Of a stretch of 64,000 bases of DNA, positions 18,137-27,245 are shown one piece after another. How positions within the stretch are numbered: position 1 is the stretch's first letter; every line of letters begins with the position of its first letter. The translations under genes and the position numbers were made by a program. The DNA is from Roseomonas acroporae. Its GTDB lineage: Bacteria > Pseudomonadota > Alphaproteobacteria > Acetobacterales > Acetobacteraceae. The notes beneath the pieces are model-generated. The model saw only the letters and a program-made list of their open reading frames with translations. It searched no databases and was not told where the DNA came from. The stretch is from positions 1 to 64,000 of the forward strand of contig NZ_JALPRX010000038.1 in assembly GCF_023223525.1 (NCBI RefSeq). The letters are read 5' to 3'.

Positions 18137-18170
18137 AGGAAGGGGCGGCGGGTCTCCCCGCCGCCCCCCC
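18137..18170 (-). terminator. Rho-independent terminator of the porin gene
   Basis: An 11-bp GC stem (GGGGCGGCGGG with CCCGCCGCCCC) and a 4-base loop just after the porin stop; on the minus strand it is followed by a T-rich tract (TTCCTCGTTTT). Confidence 0.8.
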
Positions 18171-18193
18171 TGGTGTTGCCGGCTGGCCCGGGA

Positions 18194-19579
18194 TCAGAAG
18201 GCCAGGCGGGTGCCGAGGATGAACACGTCGGCGCGGAGGCGGTCCTGCACGCCGTTGTTGGCGATGCCGTCGAGGTCCACGCCGCGCTCGCGGATGCGGT
18301 AGTTCGTGTACTCGGCGACGATGTCGAGGCCCGGGGCCAGGCGGTAGTTGCCGCCGAAGCTCATGCCGTAGCGGCGTTGCTGGCGGGCCTGGGCGGTGTT
18401 GTTGTTGGTGACGAAGGCGCCGGTGGTGGTGTTGACGGTGTTGCCCTGGTTGCCGGCGTAGGTGCCGGTCACGAAGTTGCCGCCGAAGGTGACCGGGCCG
18501 ATCGTGTAGCTGGCGCCGATCATCCACTGGTCCATGGCGCGGCTGCCGCGGACGGTCGGCTGCCAGAAGAAGTTGCCGTCACCGTGCTGGTAGTTGGCGC
18601 CGAGCGTGAAGCCGTAGGCGGTGGCCTGGATGCCGCCATAGGCGACGCCGAGGCCGTTCAGGCCGCGGGTGATGACGGTGCCGGTGGTGTTGATGTCCTG
18701 CGGGGCGCCCGAGCCGATGTAGCCGCCGCTGACCGCGAGGCCGATGCCGCCCAGCGTGCCGCGCCAGCGGCCGGCGACCTGGTACTCGTTGCGGCGCGAG
18801 GTGTAGTTGTCGTGGTTCACGCCGTTGGCGGTGGCGCCGGTCCAGGTGATGGCGCGGTCGCAGGTGTAGGTCGGGATGTTCTGGATGCAGCCGTTGCCCG
18901 AGCCCTGGCCCTGGTTCGGGGCGAAGCTCGCGCCGAAGTCGAAGCCGAAGAACTGCGGCGACAGGTAGATCACCTTGGTGGCGTCGCCGAGGTCGCCGGG
19001 CGAGGTGGTGGTGCGCGGGCCGGAGCGGATGACGAAGTTCTGCCACTCGCCGTACACGCCGCCGGTGCCGAAGTTGGTGACGACGCCGGTGTTCATCAGG
19101 CCGCCGAGCACGCCGTCCTCGTCGCCGTAGCGGATCTGGCCGAGCAGCGGGGTGGCGATGAAGCCGTACATCTCGTCGGTCGAGACGCCGGTCTTGGCCG
19201 AGGTGTTACGACGGGAGTTGAGGAGCTGGCCTTCGCTGGCGTCCACCTCGAGCTCGATCACCGCGCCGTAGGAGATGCCGTTGGCGGTCTTGCCGTCCAC
19301 GAAGACGTGGACCTCGGCGTCCGAGCGCATGTCCCACTTGTTGGTGCGGACGGAGCCGTTCTGGACCGTCGACGTGCCGTTCGAGCCCGTGCCGTTGTCG
19401 CCGGGGCTGGTCACCATCGGGACGTTGTTGGCGTTCGCGCTGGTCTGCTGCGTGTAGCCGGTGAAGAAGTTGAAGTAGCCGCCGATGCGAACCGTCGGGG
19501 CCTGCTGCGCGGACGCGGTGCCGGCCCCCAGCAGAGCGGCGCCGACGACCGCCGTGGTGCCCAGCAGAATCTTGCGCAT
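18194..19579 (-). CDS. Outer-membrane porin, alphaproteobacterial type
   Basis: 461 residues. A clear signal peptide (MRKILLGTTAVVGAALLGAGTASAQQ) is followed by alternating hydrophobic/hydrophilic strands rich in Gly, Asn, Thr and aromatic residues, such as VRIGGYFNFFTGYTQQT, and ends with the terminal Phe (FILGTRLAF) needed for BAM recognition. This is a 16-strand-type general porin, probably trimeric. It has a strong AGGAGG site before its ATG and its own terminator, suggesting high expression. The solute specificity cannot be read from sequence. Confidence 0.9.
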   Translation of the reverse strand: MRKILLGTTAVVGAALLGAGTASAQQAPTVRIGGYFNFFTGYTQQTSANANNVPMVTSPGDNGTGSNGTSTVQNGSVRTNKWDMRSDAEVHVFVDGKTANGISYGAVIELEVDASEGQLLNSRRNTSAKTGVSTDEMYGFIATPLLGQIRYGDEDGVLGGLMNTGVVTNFGTGGVYGEWQNFVIRSGPRTTTSPGDLGDATKVIYLSPQFFGFDFGASFAPNQGQGSGNGCIQNIPTYTCDRAITWTGATANGVNHDNYTSRRNEYQVAGRWRGTLGGIGLAVSGGYIGSGAPQDINTTGTVITRGLNGLGVAYGGIQATAYGFTLGANYQHGDGNFFWQPTVRGSRAMDQWMIGASYTIGPVTFGGNFVTGTYAGNQGNTVNTTTGAFVTNNNTAQARQQRRYGMSFGGNYRLAPGLDIVAEYTNYRIRERGVDLDGIANNGVQDRLRADVFILGTRLAF

Positions 19580-19797
19580 CCCAAATCCTCCTTACGCGCC
19601 GGCCCTGCCGGCGATGTCCCTTTAGAAGCCCGCCTGCCCCCCGGCAGGTCAGACACACCCCGACGGAACCGGGCGTGACCGAGCGCTGGCGGCAATATGG
19701 GACAGCGGAACGAAAGCCCACAACGGCGATCCGGACGAGAACGCGTCATCCGTGAGACACTGTGTCGCCACGGCCACATGCCTTGCGGACGCCCGGA

Positions 19798-20433
19798 TCA
19801 GGCCCCGGCGAGGGCACCGATCGCGGCCAGGCCGGCGGCGCGCGACGGCACGCGGCGCGCCGTGCGGGCGTCGATGCCGCCCAGCGCCACGGCCGGGCAG
19901 GGCAGGCGGCGCGCCGCCGCCGCCCAGCGCAGCGGGCCGAGTCCGGGCGCGCCCGGATGGCTCGCCGTGGGGAAGACCGGCGAGAGGAAGGCGAGGTCCG
20001 CCGCCAGCCGCCGCCCCCGGCGCGGCGCCGCGGCACCGCCATGGGCGGCGAGGCTGAGCCGGGCCCAGGGCACGCCCGCGCGGCGGTGGCGCAGGAAGGG
20101 CAGTAGACCCGCGGCGGGGCGGCGCTCCGGCAGGTGCAGCCCGGCCCGCAGCCGCAGCGCCAGGCGCCCGTCGCCGGCGACCAGCAGCGTCCCGCCGCGC
20201 CGGCGCAGCAGGGCCGCCAGCCGGCGCAGCAGCGGCACTGGCACGCCGCGCGCCACCACGCCGGCGCCGCGCGGCAGGCGCGCCGCCGCCGCCAGCGGGT
20301 CCGGCAGCCGCACCGGGTCGGTGAACAGCCAGAGGCGCGGCGGCCGCCAGCGTCCCGGCGGCGCCGGCCGCGGACGGGCGAGGGCGCGGCGCAGCGCGTC
20401 GCCGCTCACGCGTCGGGGCACCCTGGCCGCCAT
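19798..20433 (-). CDS. Thiamine phosphate synthase/TenI-like protein
   Basis: 211 residues with a ThiE/TenI TIM-barrel pattern: LWLFTDPVRLPDP near the start, a LRLRAGLHLPE segment, AFLSPVFPTASHPGAPGLG (phosphate/diphosphate-binding loop region) and VALGGIDA. In ThiE the LHLGQ motif is usual; here it reads LHLPE as in TenI-like proteins, so it might be a thiazole tautomerase-type enzyme rather than true ThiE. Very rich in Arg and Ala. A repeat cluster separates it from the divergent yggS. Confidence 0.7.
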   Translation of the reverse strand: MAARVPRRVSGDALRRALARPRPAPPGRWRPPRLWLFTDPVRLPDPLAAAARLPRGAGVVARGVPVPLLRRLAALLRRRGGTLLVAGDGRLALRLRAGLHLPERRPAAGLLPFLRHRRAGVPWARLSLAAHGGAAAPRRGRRLAADLAFLSPVFPTASHPGAPGLGPLRWAAAARRLPCPAVALGGIDARTARRVPSRAAGLAAIGALAGA

Positions 20434-20548
20434 GCCCGGCGGCGGGCCCGGGGAGCGCCCCCGCCTCGCCGGGCCGGGGCGGCCGGGCCCCGGCGGCGCC
20501 CCGTCGGCGGCCCTGGCCGGGACGGCCGGGCGTTCCGCCGGCCGGCGA

Positions 20549-20663
20549 TCCGCTCTAGAGCCATTCCGGCCTGACCGTATCGGGCCGGAATGGCGCCAGC
20601 CTTCTGGTTTTTCGCATTTCCCGGGGCGCCGGGTGAGGACACCCGGCTTGAAAATGCTCTAGC
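20549..20663. repeat. Modular palindromic repeat pair (modules B and A)
   Basis: Module B (TAGAGCCATTCCGGCCTGA ... CCGGAATGGC) is followed by a module A copy (GCATTTCCCGG ... CACCCGGCTTGAAAATGCTCTAG). The pair sits between divergent genes, ending 12 bp before the yggS start, so it may lie in its leader. Confidence 0.85.
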
Positions 20664-20674
20664 GTCGGCATCCC

Positions 20675-21415
20675 ATGTCCCTTCCCGAGCCAGCCCCGAC
20701 CGACGCGTCGCTCGCTTCCCCGGCGGCCCTGCCCGACGTGGCGCGCAACCTCGCCCTGGTGCGCGAGAGGATCGCCGAGGCCTGCGCGCGCGCCAACCGG
20801 CCGGCGGGGTCGGTCACGCTGGTCGCGGTCTCGAAGTTCCATCCCGCCGAGGCGGTGGCGGCGGCGCTGGCGGCCGGCCAGGAGCATTTCGGGGAGAACC
20901 GCGTGCAGGAGGCGGCGGGCAAATTCCCGCCGCTGCGGGCGGCCCATCCGGCGCTGCGCCTGCACCTGATCGGCGCGCTGCAGACCAACAAGGCGCGCGA
21001 CGCGGTGCGCGTGGCCGACGTGATCGAGAGCCTGGACCGGCCGCGACTCGCCGCCGCGCTCGCCGCGGCGATGACGCAGGATGGCGCGCGCGAGGCCCCG
21101 GGGGGCGGACGGCGGCCGCGGCTGCTGGTGCAGGTCAACACCGGCGAGGAGCCGCAGAAGGCGGGCGTGGCCCGCGACGCGGCGCGCGGCTTCCTGCGCG
21201 CCTGCCGCGAGGAGCACGGCCTCTCGCCGGAAGGGCTGATGTGCATCCCGCCGGCCGGCGAGGACCCCGTGCCGCATTTCCGCTTCCTGGCCGAACTCGC
21301 CGCCGCCGAGGGCCTGGCGACGCTCAGCATGGGCATGAGCGGCGACTACGAGGCCGCGATCGCCTGCGGCGCGACCCATGTCCGGGTGGGAACGGCGATC
21401 TTCGGGGCGCGCTGA
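20675..21415 (+). CDS. PLP homeostasis protein, YggS/PROSC family
   Basis: 246 residues. The PLP lysine lies in VAVSKFHPAEA (K54); later family motifs are GENRVQEAAGKF, LHLIGALQTNK, VQVNTGEEPQKAGV, LSMGMSGDYEAAI and THVRVGTAIFGAR. YggS/PLPBP binds pyridoxal phosphate and regulates its availability; no enzyme activity is established. Start at 20675 gives the usual length. The upstream repeat cluster separates it from the ThiE-like gene. Confidence 0.95.
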   Translation: MSLPEPAPTDASLASPAALPDVARNLALVRERIAEACARANRPAGSVTLVAVSKFHPAEAVAAALAAGQEHFGENRVQEAAGKFPPLRAAHPALRLHLIGALQTNKARDAVRVADVIESLDRPRLAAALAAAMTQDGAREAPGGGRRPRLLVQVNTGEEPQKAGVARDAARGFLRACREEHGLSPEGLMCIPPAGEDPVPHFRFLAELAAAEGLATLSMGMSGDYEAAIACGATHVRVGTAIFGAR

Positions 21416-21483
21416 CCCCGGGTGCTGGCGCCCGCCCCGATCCCGGCGGCCGGCCCTCGGCTGCCTCTCTCCGGTGCCCCCCC

Positions 21484-22095
21484 TCAGGCGCCCCGGAAGC
21501 GGCCGTCCTCGCCGAGCAGCAGCAGCAGGCCGGTGCGGATGTCGAACACCGCGCCGTCGAGTCGCAGCCGGCGGGCGGCGACCCGCTCGGCGACCCAGGG
21601 GAAGGTCATCAGGTTGCGCAGCGAGAGCTTCACCACCTCCTGCTCGCAGGCCGCCTGCGCCTCCGCCGGCACCGGCACGCATTCCAGGGCGCGGCGCCGC
21701 GCCTCCTGCGCGAGCTGCATCCAGGCCGGCACGAAGTCGCTCACCCCGGCGGGCGCGCCCTGCAGCAGCGCCTTCACGCCGCCGCACATGCCGTGGCCGA
21801 GCACCACGATGGCCGGCACCTCCAGCCCGCGCACCGCGAATTCCAGCGCGGCGCTGGTGCCCTGGGTCGGCCGGTCCGGCGCGTAGGGCGGCACGAGGTT
21901 GGCGACGTTGCGGATCACGAACAGCTCGCCCGGCCCGGCGTTGAAGATCATGGTCGGGTCCACCCGGCTGTCCGAGCAGGCGATCACCAGGGCGCGCGGC
22001 TTCTGGCCCCGCTGCGCCAGCGCCTCGAACAGCGCCCGGTGGCTGGGCCAGGTGGTGCGGCGGAACGCCTGATAGCCTTCGAGCAGGTCCTGCAT
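21484..22095 (-). CDS. Beta-class carbonic anhydrase
   Basis: 203 residues from the ATG at 22095. The zinc ligands are Cys40, His101 and Cys104 (ACSDSRVDP and LGHGMCGGVKAL); Asp42 and Arg44 form the catalytic dyad. It hydrates CO2 to bicarbonate reversibly in the cytosol. Typical length for the class. Its frame is open far upstream, but the Arg/Ala-rich extension is not credible. It is divergent from hemH. Confidence 0.95.
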   Translation of the reverse strand: MQDLLEGYQAFRRTTWPSHRALFEALAQRGQKPRALVIACSDSRVDPTMIFNAGPGELFVIRNVANLVPPYAPDRPTQGTSAALEFAVRGLEVPAIVVLGHGMCGGVKALLQGAPAGVSDFVPAWMQLAQEARRRALECVPVPAEAQAACEQEVVKLSLRNLMTFPWVAERVAARRLRLDGAVFDIRTGLLLLLGEDGRFRGA

Positions 22096-22371
22096 CGTCG
22101 TTCTGCTTCCCCTACGCTGCGCTGCGGCGGAGAGTGCCACGTTTCGGCGCCGGACGCGCATGCACGTTGGCGCGCGATGCCGCCCGGTGTGGCCGGCGCC
22201 CGCCCGGAAGGGGCGCGGGGCCGACCCGGCCGCCCCGGTCCGTGGCCGGGGGGCGGCCGTGGCGTCGGCGACGGCACGGAAGCGTATGGCATCCGACGGC
22301 GCGCGTGATGCCATGCCTTGATGGGCCGGCGGACCGGTGCATCTACGGCGGGCACGATGCGGGATGGGGCG

Positions 22372-23493
22372 ATGCGCATAGCGGTGGTGTTGTTCAACCT
22401 GGGCGGGCCGGATTCGCCGGAGGCCGTGCGGCCCTTCCTGCGCAACCTGTTCACCGACCCCGCCATCCTGCGCATGCCGGCGCCGCTGCGGGCCGTGCTC
22501 GGGCGGCTGATCGCCTGGCGCCGCGCCCCCACGGCGCGCGACGTGTACGCGCGGATCGGCGGCCGCTCCCCGCTGCTGCCGCTCACCGAGTCGCAGGCGG
22601 AGGCGCTGGAGGCGGCGCTGGCCCGGGAGGGCGCCACGGCGCGCTGCTTCGTCGCCATGCGCTACTGGCACCCCTTCGCCGCGGCGACGGCGCGCGCGGT
22701 CCGGGAATGGGGCGCCGACCGGGTGCTGCTGCTGCCCCTCTACCCGCAGTACTCCACGACCACCACCGGCTCGTCTGTGACGGACTGGCAGGCGGCGGCG
22801 GACCGGGCCGGGCTCGACCTGCCCACCACCGAGCTCTGCTGCTGGCACTCCGACCCCGGCTTCGCCGACGCCACCGCGGCGATCCTCGACCGCGCCCTGG
22901 CCGAGGCGCGGGCGGCGCTGCCGCCGGGCACCGCGCTCAGGCTGCTCTTCTCCGCCCACGGCCTGCCCGAGCCGATCGTCAAGGCGGGCGATCCCTACCA
23001 GTGGCAGGTGGAGCAGAGCGTCGCGGCGGTGCTGCGGGCCCTGGACGGGCGCGGCACGGCGGCGCCGGAGCACGTCGTCTGCTACCAGTCGCGGGTGACG
23101 CCGCAGCGCTGGATCGGCCCCGACACCGAGGCTGAGGTGAAGCGCGCCGCGCGGGACGGGGTGGCGGTGCTGGTCTGCCCCATCGCCTTCGTCTCGGAGC
23201 ATTCCGAGACGCTGGTGGAACTCGACATCGAGTACCGCGAGCTGGGGCACCGGCTGGGCCTGCCCGGCTACTTCCGGGTCCCGGCGCAGAACAGCGATCC
23301 CGGCTTCATCGAGGCGCTGGCGCGGCTGGCGCTGCGGGCGCTGGATTCGGGGCGGCCGCTCTGCTCCTTCGCCGGGGCGCGGCAATGCCCGAAGCGCTTC
23401 GGCGGCTGCCCGCACGCGGCGGCGCGCGAGCGGGCCGGGGCCGGCGACGCGGCGGGCAGGGCGGCGGGCATCCCCGAGCAGGCCGCGGCGTGA
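22372..23493 (+). CDS. hemH: Ferrochelatase
   Basis: 373 residues from ATG 22372 (MRIAVVLFNLGGPDSPE); an in-frame ATG at 22357 is also possible. It inserts Fe2+ into protoporphyrin IX in the last step of heme synthesis. The catalytic His is H196 in FSAHGLPE; SEHSETLVELD (277-287) is the conserved acidic region. Cys331, Cys339 and Cys346 in the C-terminal LCSFAGARQCPKRFGGC, plus Cys156/157, could ligate a [2Fe-2S] cluster as in some bacterial ferrochelatases; this is inference. Its TGA overlaps the ATG of the next gene by one base. Confidence 0.95.
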   Translation: MRIAVVLFNLGGPDSPEAVRPFLRNLFTDPAILRMPAPLRAVLGRLIAWRRAPTARDVYARIGGRSPLLPLTESQAEALEAALAREGATARCFVAMRYWHPFAAATARAVREWGADRVLLLPLYPQYSTTTTGSSVTDWQAAADRAGLDLPTTELCCWHSDPGFADATAAILDRALAEARAALPPGTALRLLFSAHGLPEPIVKAGDPYQWQVEQSVAAVLRALDGRGTAAPEHVVCYQSRVTPQRWIGPDTEAEVKRAARDGVAVLVCPIAFVSEHSETLVELDIEYRELGHRLGLPGYFRVPAQNSDPGFIEALARLALRALDSGRPLCSFAGARQCPKRFGGCPHAAARERAGAGDAAGRAAGIPEQAAA

Positions 23494-24170
23494 TGCCGCG
23501 CCCGCGGGCCGGCGACGTCAGGGGGCCGCTGGCGGTGCTGTTCGACTGCGACGGCGTGCTGGCCGACAGCGAGGGCCTGGTGAACCGGCTGGTGGCCGAG
23601 GAGCTGACCGGGCGCGGCTGGGCGATGGACGGGAACGAGGCGCGGCGCCTCTTCCTCGGCCTGGCCCTGCCGGAGATGATCCCGATCGTCGAGGCGCGGA
23701 CCGGCGCGCTGCCGCCGGACTGGGGCGCGGCGCTCGGCGGGCGGATCGCCCGCGCCCTGCTGGAGCGGGTGGAGCCGATGCCGGGCGCCCCCGAGGCGGT
23801 GCGCGCCGTGGTGATGGCCGGGCTGCCGGCGGCGGTCGCCTCCAATTCCTCGCGGGCGGAGCTGGCGGCCAAGATGGCCCGGCTCGGCCTCGGCCCCTGC
23901 TTCGGCCCGCGTGTCTTCTCGTTCGAGGACGTGCCCGCGCCGAAGCCGGCGCCGGACCTCTACCGTGCCGCCGCCGCCGCCTGCGGCGCGCCGCCCGGCC
24001 GCTGCGTGGTGGTGGAGGACAGCGTGGTCGGCGTGCGGGCTGGCGTGGCGGCGGGCTGCCGCGTGCTCGGCCTGGCCGCCGAGACCCCGGCCGCGGCGCT
24101 GCGCGCGGCCGGCGCCGAGGTGTTCGGCAGCATGCGCGAGCTGCCGGGGCTGCTCGGCCTCGCCGGCTGA
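23493..24170 (+). CDS. HAD-superfamily hydrolase (phosphoglycolate phosphatase-like)
   Basis: 225 residues. HAD motif I FDCDGVLADSE (Asp18, Asp20), motif II VASNSSR, motif III Lys in PAPKPAPDLY and motif IV VVEDSVVGVRAG are all intact, with a cap domain between I and II. It is a subfamily IA phosphatase or phosphomutase of unknown substrate. The ATG overlaps the hemH stop (TGATG), so the pair is probably translationally coupled. Confidence 0.88.
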   Translation: MPRPRAGDVRGPLAVLFDCDGVLADSEGLVNRLVAEELTGRGWAMDGNEARRLFLGLALPEMIPIVEARTGALPPDWGAALGGRIARALLERVEPMPGAPEAVRAVVMAGLPAAVASNSSRAELAAKMARLGLGPCFGPRVFSFEDVPAPKPAPDLYRAAAAACGAPPGRCVVVEDSVVGVRAGVAAGCRVLGLAAETPAAALRAAGAEVFGSMRELPGLLGLAG

Positions 24171-24386
24171 GCCGGGCGGCGCGCCGTCGGGCCGTCACGC
24201 ACCCGTGGCGGCCGCCTTCCTCCCGCCCCGGCCGGGAGGGAATGGGTCCTGGCAGCCGGGGGGGCGGCATACCCGCCGGCCGGCGATCCGCTCTATCCTG
24301 CTCTGGGCCTGCCCCGGAAAGGCGCCGTGCCCGGCCCGCGCGGCCTGGGGAACGGGTCGTGGTGGGACGGCAGGGGGGAGTGACGG

Positions 24387-25148
24387 ATGCATCTCGACGG
24401 AATCGCGGCGGTCGTCACCGGCGGCGCCTCGGGGCTCGGTGCCGCGGCGGCCGCGATGCTGGCGCGCGGCGGCGCGCGGGTCGCGATCCTCGACCTCGAT
24501 GCGGCGCGCGGCACGGCCCGGGCGGCGGCGCTCGGCGGCCGCTTCGTCGCCACCGACGTCACCGACGAGGCGAGCGTCGCCGCCGCGCTGGCCGAGGCGG
24601 AGTCGGCGCACGGCACGGCGCGCGTGCTGGTCAACTGCGCCGGCATCGCGCCGCCGCAGAAGACGGTGGGGCGCGAGGGCCAGCCGCATTCGCTGGCCCT
24701 CTACCGCAAGGTGATCGAGGTCAACCTGATCGGCACCTTCAACGTGCTCTCGCAATTCGCGGCCCGGCTGGCGAAGGCCGACCCGGTCGGCGAGGAGCGG
24801 GGCGTGATCGTCAACACCGCCTCGGTCGCCGCGACCGACGGGCAGGTCGGGCAGGCCGCCTACGCCTCCTCCAAGGCCGGCGTGGTGGGGCTGACCCTGC
24901 CGGTGGCGCGCGACCTCGCCCCCCTCGGCATCCGCGTGATGACGGTGGCGCCCGGCATCTTCCTGACGCCGATGCTGGAGGGGCTGCCGCAGCCGGCGCA
25001 GGATTCGCTGGGAAAGCAGGTGCCCTTCCCGAGCCGGCTCGGCCGGCCGGAGGAGTATGCCCAGCTCGTCGCGGCGATCATCGCCAACCCGATGCTGAAC
25101 GGCGAGGCCATCCGTCTCGACGGCGCCATCCGCATGGCGCCGCGCTGA
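24387..25148 (+). CDS. SDR-family oxidoreductase (3-hydroxyacyl-CoA dehydrogenase-like)
   Basis: 253 residues. Cofactor motif TGGASGLG (11-18), NAG motif as NCAGI (83-87), catalytic Ser146, Tyr159 and Lys163 (YASSK). [16 protein letters not shown] and [18 protein letters not shown], with the [13 protein letters not shown] and [17 protein letters not shown] ends, resemble type II 3-hydroxyacyl-CoA dehydrogenase (HSD17B10-like). It likely oxidises 3-hydroxyacyl-CoA with NAD+ in fatty-acid degradation. It stands alone; the upstream gap of 216 bp has no recognisable feature besides a repeat-like fragment around 24282-24298. Confidence 0.88.
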   Translation: MHLDGIAAVVTGGASGLGAAAAAMLARGGARVAILDLDAARGTARAAALGGRFVATDVTDEASVAAALAEAESAHGTARVLVNCAGIAPPQKTVGREGQPHSLALYRKVIEVNLIGTFNVLSQFAARLAKADPVGEERGVIVNTASVAATDGQVGQAAYASSKAGVVGLTLPVARDLAPLGIRVMTVAPGIFLTPMLEGLPQPAQDSLGKQVPFPSRLGRPEEYAQLVAAIIANPMLNGEAIRLDGAIRMAPR

Positions 25149-25229
25149 GGCCAGGGGAGCAGGTTAGGGGGCGCACGCGCGGCCACGGGGCCGGTCCACG
25201 GCGCCGGCGGAATTTCACGATTTCCTCGC

Positions 25230-25310
25230 GCGTCGCATATCAGTTCCGCGACTTCGCCGTGTGGTTTCCGTTGCCGGATTGCGTTAAGCCTGCCGGACCG
25301 CCACATCGCC
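25230..25310 (+). promoter_or_regulatory. Possible structured leader upstream of metN
   Basis: Two potential hairpins: GTCGC (25232-25236) with GCGAC (25248-25252), then GTGTGG (25259-25264) with CCACAT (25301-25306) around TCCG/CGGA. The region is less GC-rich than its surroundings and precedes the methionine importer by about 110 bp. A SAM-type riboswitch is possible, but no known consensus was matched with confidence. Confidence 0.35.
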
Positions 25311-25419
25311 ACCTGGAAGGGGCGCCCTTGAGGGATGATCGCCCTGGGGGGCAGGACGCCGCCCCGATCGCCCGGGCCGGACGAACGCGCCCGCCCATCG
25401 CTGCCGGAGCCGTGCCGCC

Positions 25420-26499
25420 ATGACCTCGTCCCCCGCCGAAGCCGGGGCCGCCATCCGCCTCGCCGGGCTGCGCCGGCGCTTCGCCACCGGCACGGTGGCG
25501 CTGGACGACGTGTCGCTGGCGGTGGCGCCCGGCGAGATCTTCGGCATCGTCGGCCGTTCCGGGGCCGGCAAGTCCACGCTGATCCGCACCGTGAACCTGC
25601 TGGAGCGGCCCGATTCCGGCACGGTCGAGGTGCTCGGCCAGGACATGCTGGCGCTGGACGATGCCGGTCTGCGCGCGGCGCGGCGCGGCATCGGCATGGT
25701 GTTCCAGCACTTCAACCTGCTCTCCTCCCGCACCGTCGCCGCCAACATCGCCTTCCCGCTGGAGGTGGCCGGCCTGCCGCGCGCCGAGCGCGAGCGGCGC
25801 GTGGCCGAGCTGCTGCCGCTGGTCGGGCTGGCCGAGAAGCGGGACAATTACCCGGCGCAGCTTTCCGGCGGGCAGAAGCAGCGCGTGGGCATCGCCCGCG
25901 CCCTCGCCTCGCGCCCGCGCGTGCTGCTCTGCGACGAGGCGACCTCGGCGCTCGACCCAGAGACCACGGCCGACATCCTGCGCCTGATCCGCGACCTGCG
26001 AGACCGGCTGGACCTCACCGTGCTGCTCATCACCCACGAGATGGCGGTGGTGAAGGCGATCTGCGACCGCGTCGCCGTGATGGAGGCCGGGCGCGTGATC
26101 GAGCAGGGGCGCGTCTTCGACGTGTTCACCCGGCCGCAGGCCGCCACCACGCGCGCCTTCGTCGCCGAGGTGATCGGCCATGCCGTGCCGCCCGGCACCG
26201 TCGCCCGCCTGCCCGAGCCCGGGCCCGGCGAGGCGCGGCGGCTGCTGCAGGTGCTGTTCGCCGGCCCGTCCTCGACGCGCTCCGTGGTCAGCGAGGCGAG
26301 CCGGCGCTTCGACCTCGACCTCAACATCGTCTCCGGCCGCATCGACGAGATCGGCGGCGAGCCCTTCGGCATCATGGCGCTGGCCGCCTACGGCCCGGCC
26401 GAGCGGATCGAGGCCGCGACCGGCTGGATGCGCGGCCTCGGCCTCGACGTCACGCCGCTCTCGCCCGAGGCGATGGCCACGGTGCAGGAGGCCGCCTGA
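25420..26499 (+). CDS. metN: Methionine ABC transporter ATP-binding protein
   Basis: 359 residues. Walker A GRSGAGKS (45-52), Q-loop in VFQHFNLLSSRTVAAN, signature LSGGQKQRVGIARAL, Walker B VLLCDEATSALD and switch H in LLITHEM. The C-terminal ~90 residues (GEARRLLQVLFAG onward) form the NIL/ACT-like domain that senses methionine and inhibits transport. It powers uptake of methionine. One base separates its stop from the metI start. Confidence 0.95.
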   Translation: MTSSPAEAGAAIRLAGLRRRFATGTVALDDVSLAVAPGEIFGIVGRSGAGKSTLIRTVNLLERPDSGTVEVLGQDMLALDDAGLRAARRGIGMVFQHFNLLSSRTVAANIAFPLEVAGLPRAERERRVAELLPLVGLAEKRDNYPAQLSGGQKQRVGIARALASRPRVLLCDEATSALDPETTADILRLIRDLRDRLDLTVLLITHEMAVVKAICDRVAVMEAGRVIEQGRVFDVFTRPQAATTRAFVAEVIGHAVPPGTVARLPEPGPGEARRLLQVLFAGPSSTRSVVSEASRRFDLDLNIVSGRIDEIGGEPFGIMALAAYGPAERIEAATGWMRGLGLDVTPLSPEAMATVQEAA

Positions 26500-26500
26500 C

Positions 26501-27208
26501 ATGCTGACCGACTGGCTGCACGCGCTGCTGGAGCCGCTGGCCAACCTGATCGGCCTCTCGCCCACCCTGCTCGACCTGCTGCTGGAGGCGGCGGGCGAGA
26601 CGCTGCTGATGGTGGGCGGCGCCGCGCTGATCGCGGTCGTGGTCGGCCTGCCGCTGGCGCTGCTGCTGCTGGCCACCTCGCCCGAGGGGCTGGCGCCGAA
26701 CCGCGCGGTGAACCGGCCGCTCGGCCTCGTGGTGAACGCGGTGCGCTCCACGCCCTTCATCATCCTGATGGTGGCGATCGTGCCCTTCACGCGCCTGGTC
26801 GCCGGTACCTCGATCGGCACCGGCGCCGCGACGGTGCCGCTCGCCATCGCCGCCACCGCCTTCATCGCCCGGCTGTTCGAGACGGCGCTGCGCGAGGTGG
26901 ATCGCGGCGTGGTGGAGGCGGCCCGCGCCATGGGCGCCACGCGGTTGCAGATCCTGCGCAAGGTGGTGGTGCCGGAGGCGCTGCCGGGCCTGGTCGCCGC
27001 CGTCACGGTCACGCTGGTCAGCCTGGTCGGCTATTCCGCCATGGCGGGGGCGGTGGGCGGCGGCGGGCTCGGCGACCTCGGCATCCGCTTCGGCTACCAG
27101 CGCTTCATGCCGGAGGTGATGGCCACCGTGGTGGTGGTGCTGATCCTGTTCGTGCAGGCGCTGCAATCCCTCGGCGACTGGCTGACGCGGCGCCTCTCGC
27201 ACCGCTGA
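26501..27208 (+). CDS. metI: Methionine ABC transporter permease
   Basis: 235 residues, with about five transmembrane helices typical of MetI, and the cytoplasmic coupling loop EAARAMGATRLQILRKVVVPEALPG. The segment VRSTPFIILMVAIVPFTR is highly conserved in this family. It forms the channel with MetN. Two bases after metN, 37 before metQ. Confidence 0.95.
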   Translation: MLTDWLHALLEPLANLIGLSPTLLDLLLEAAGETLLMVGGAALIAVVVGLPLALLLLATSPEGLAPNRAVNRPLGLVVNAVRSTPFIILMVAIVPFTRLVAGTSIGTGAATVPLAIAATAFIARLFETALREVDRGVVEAARAMGATRLQILRKVVVPEALPGLVAAVTVTLVSLVGYSAMAGAVGGGGLGDLGIRFGYQRFMPEVMATVVVVLILFVQALQSLGDWLTRRLSHR

Positions 27209-27245
27209 GGACGGACCGCCGGAACGGACCGGGAGAACACACGGC

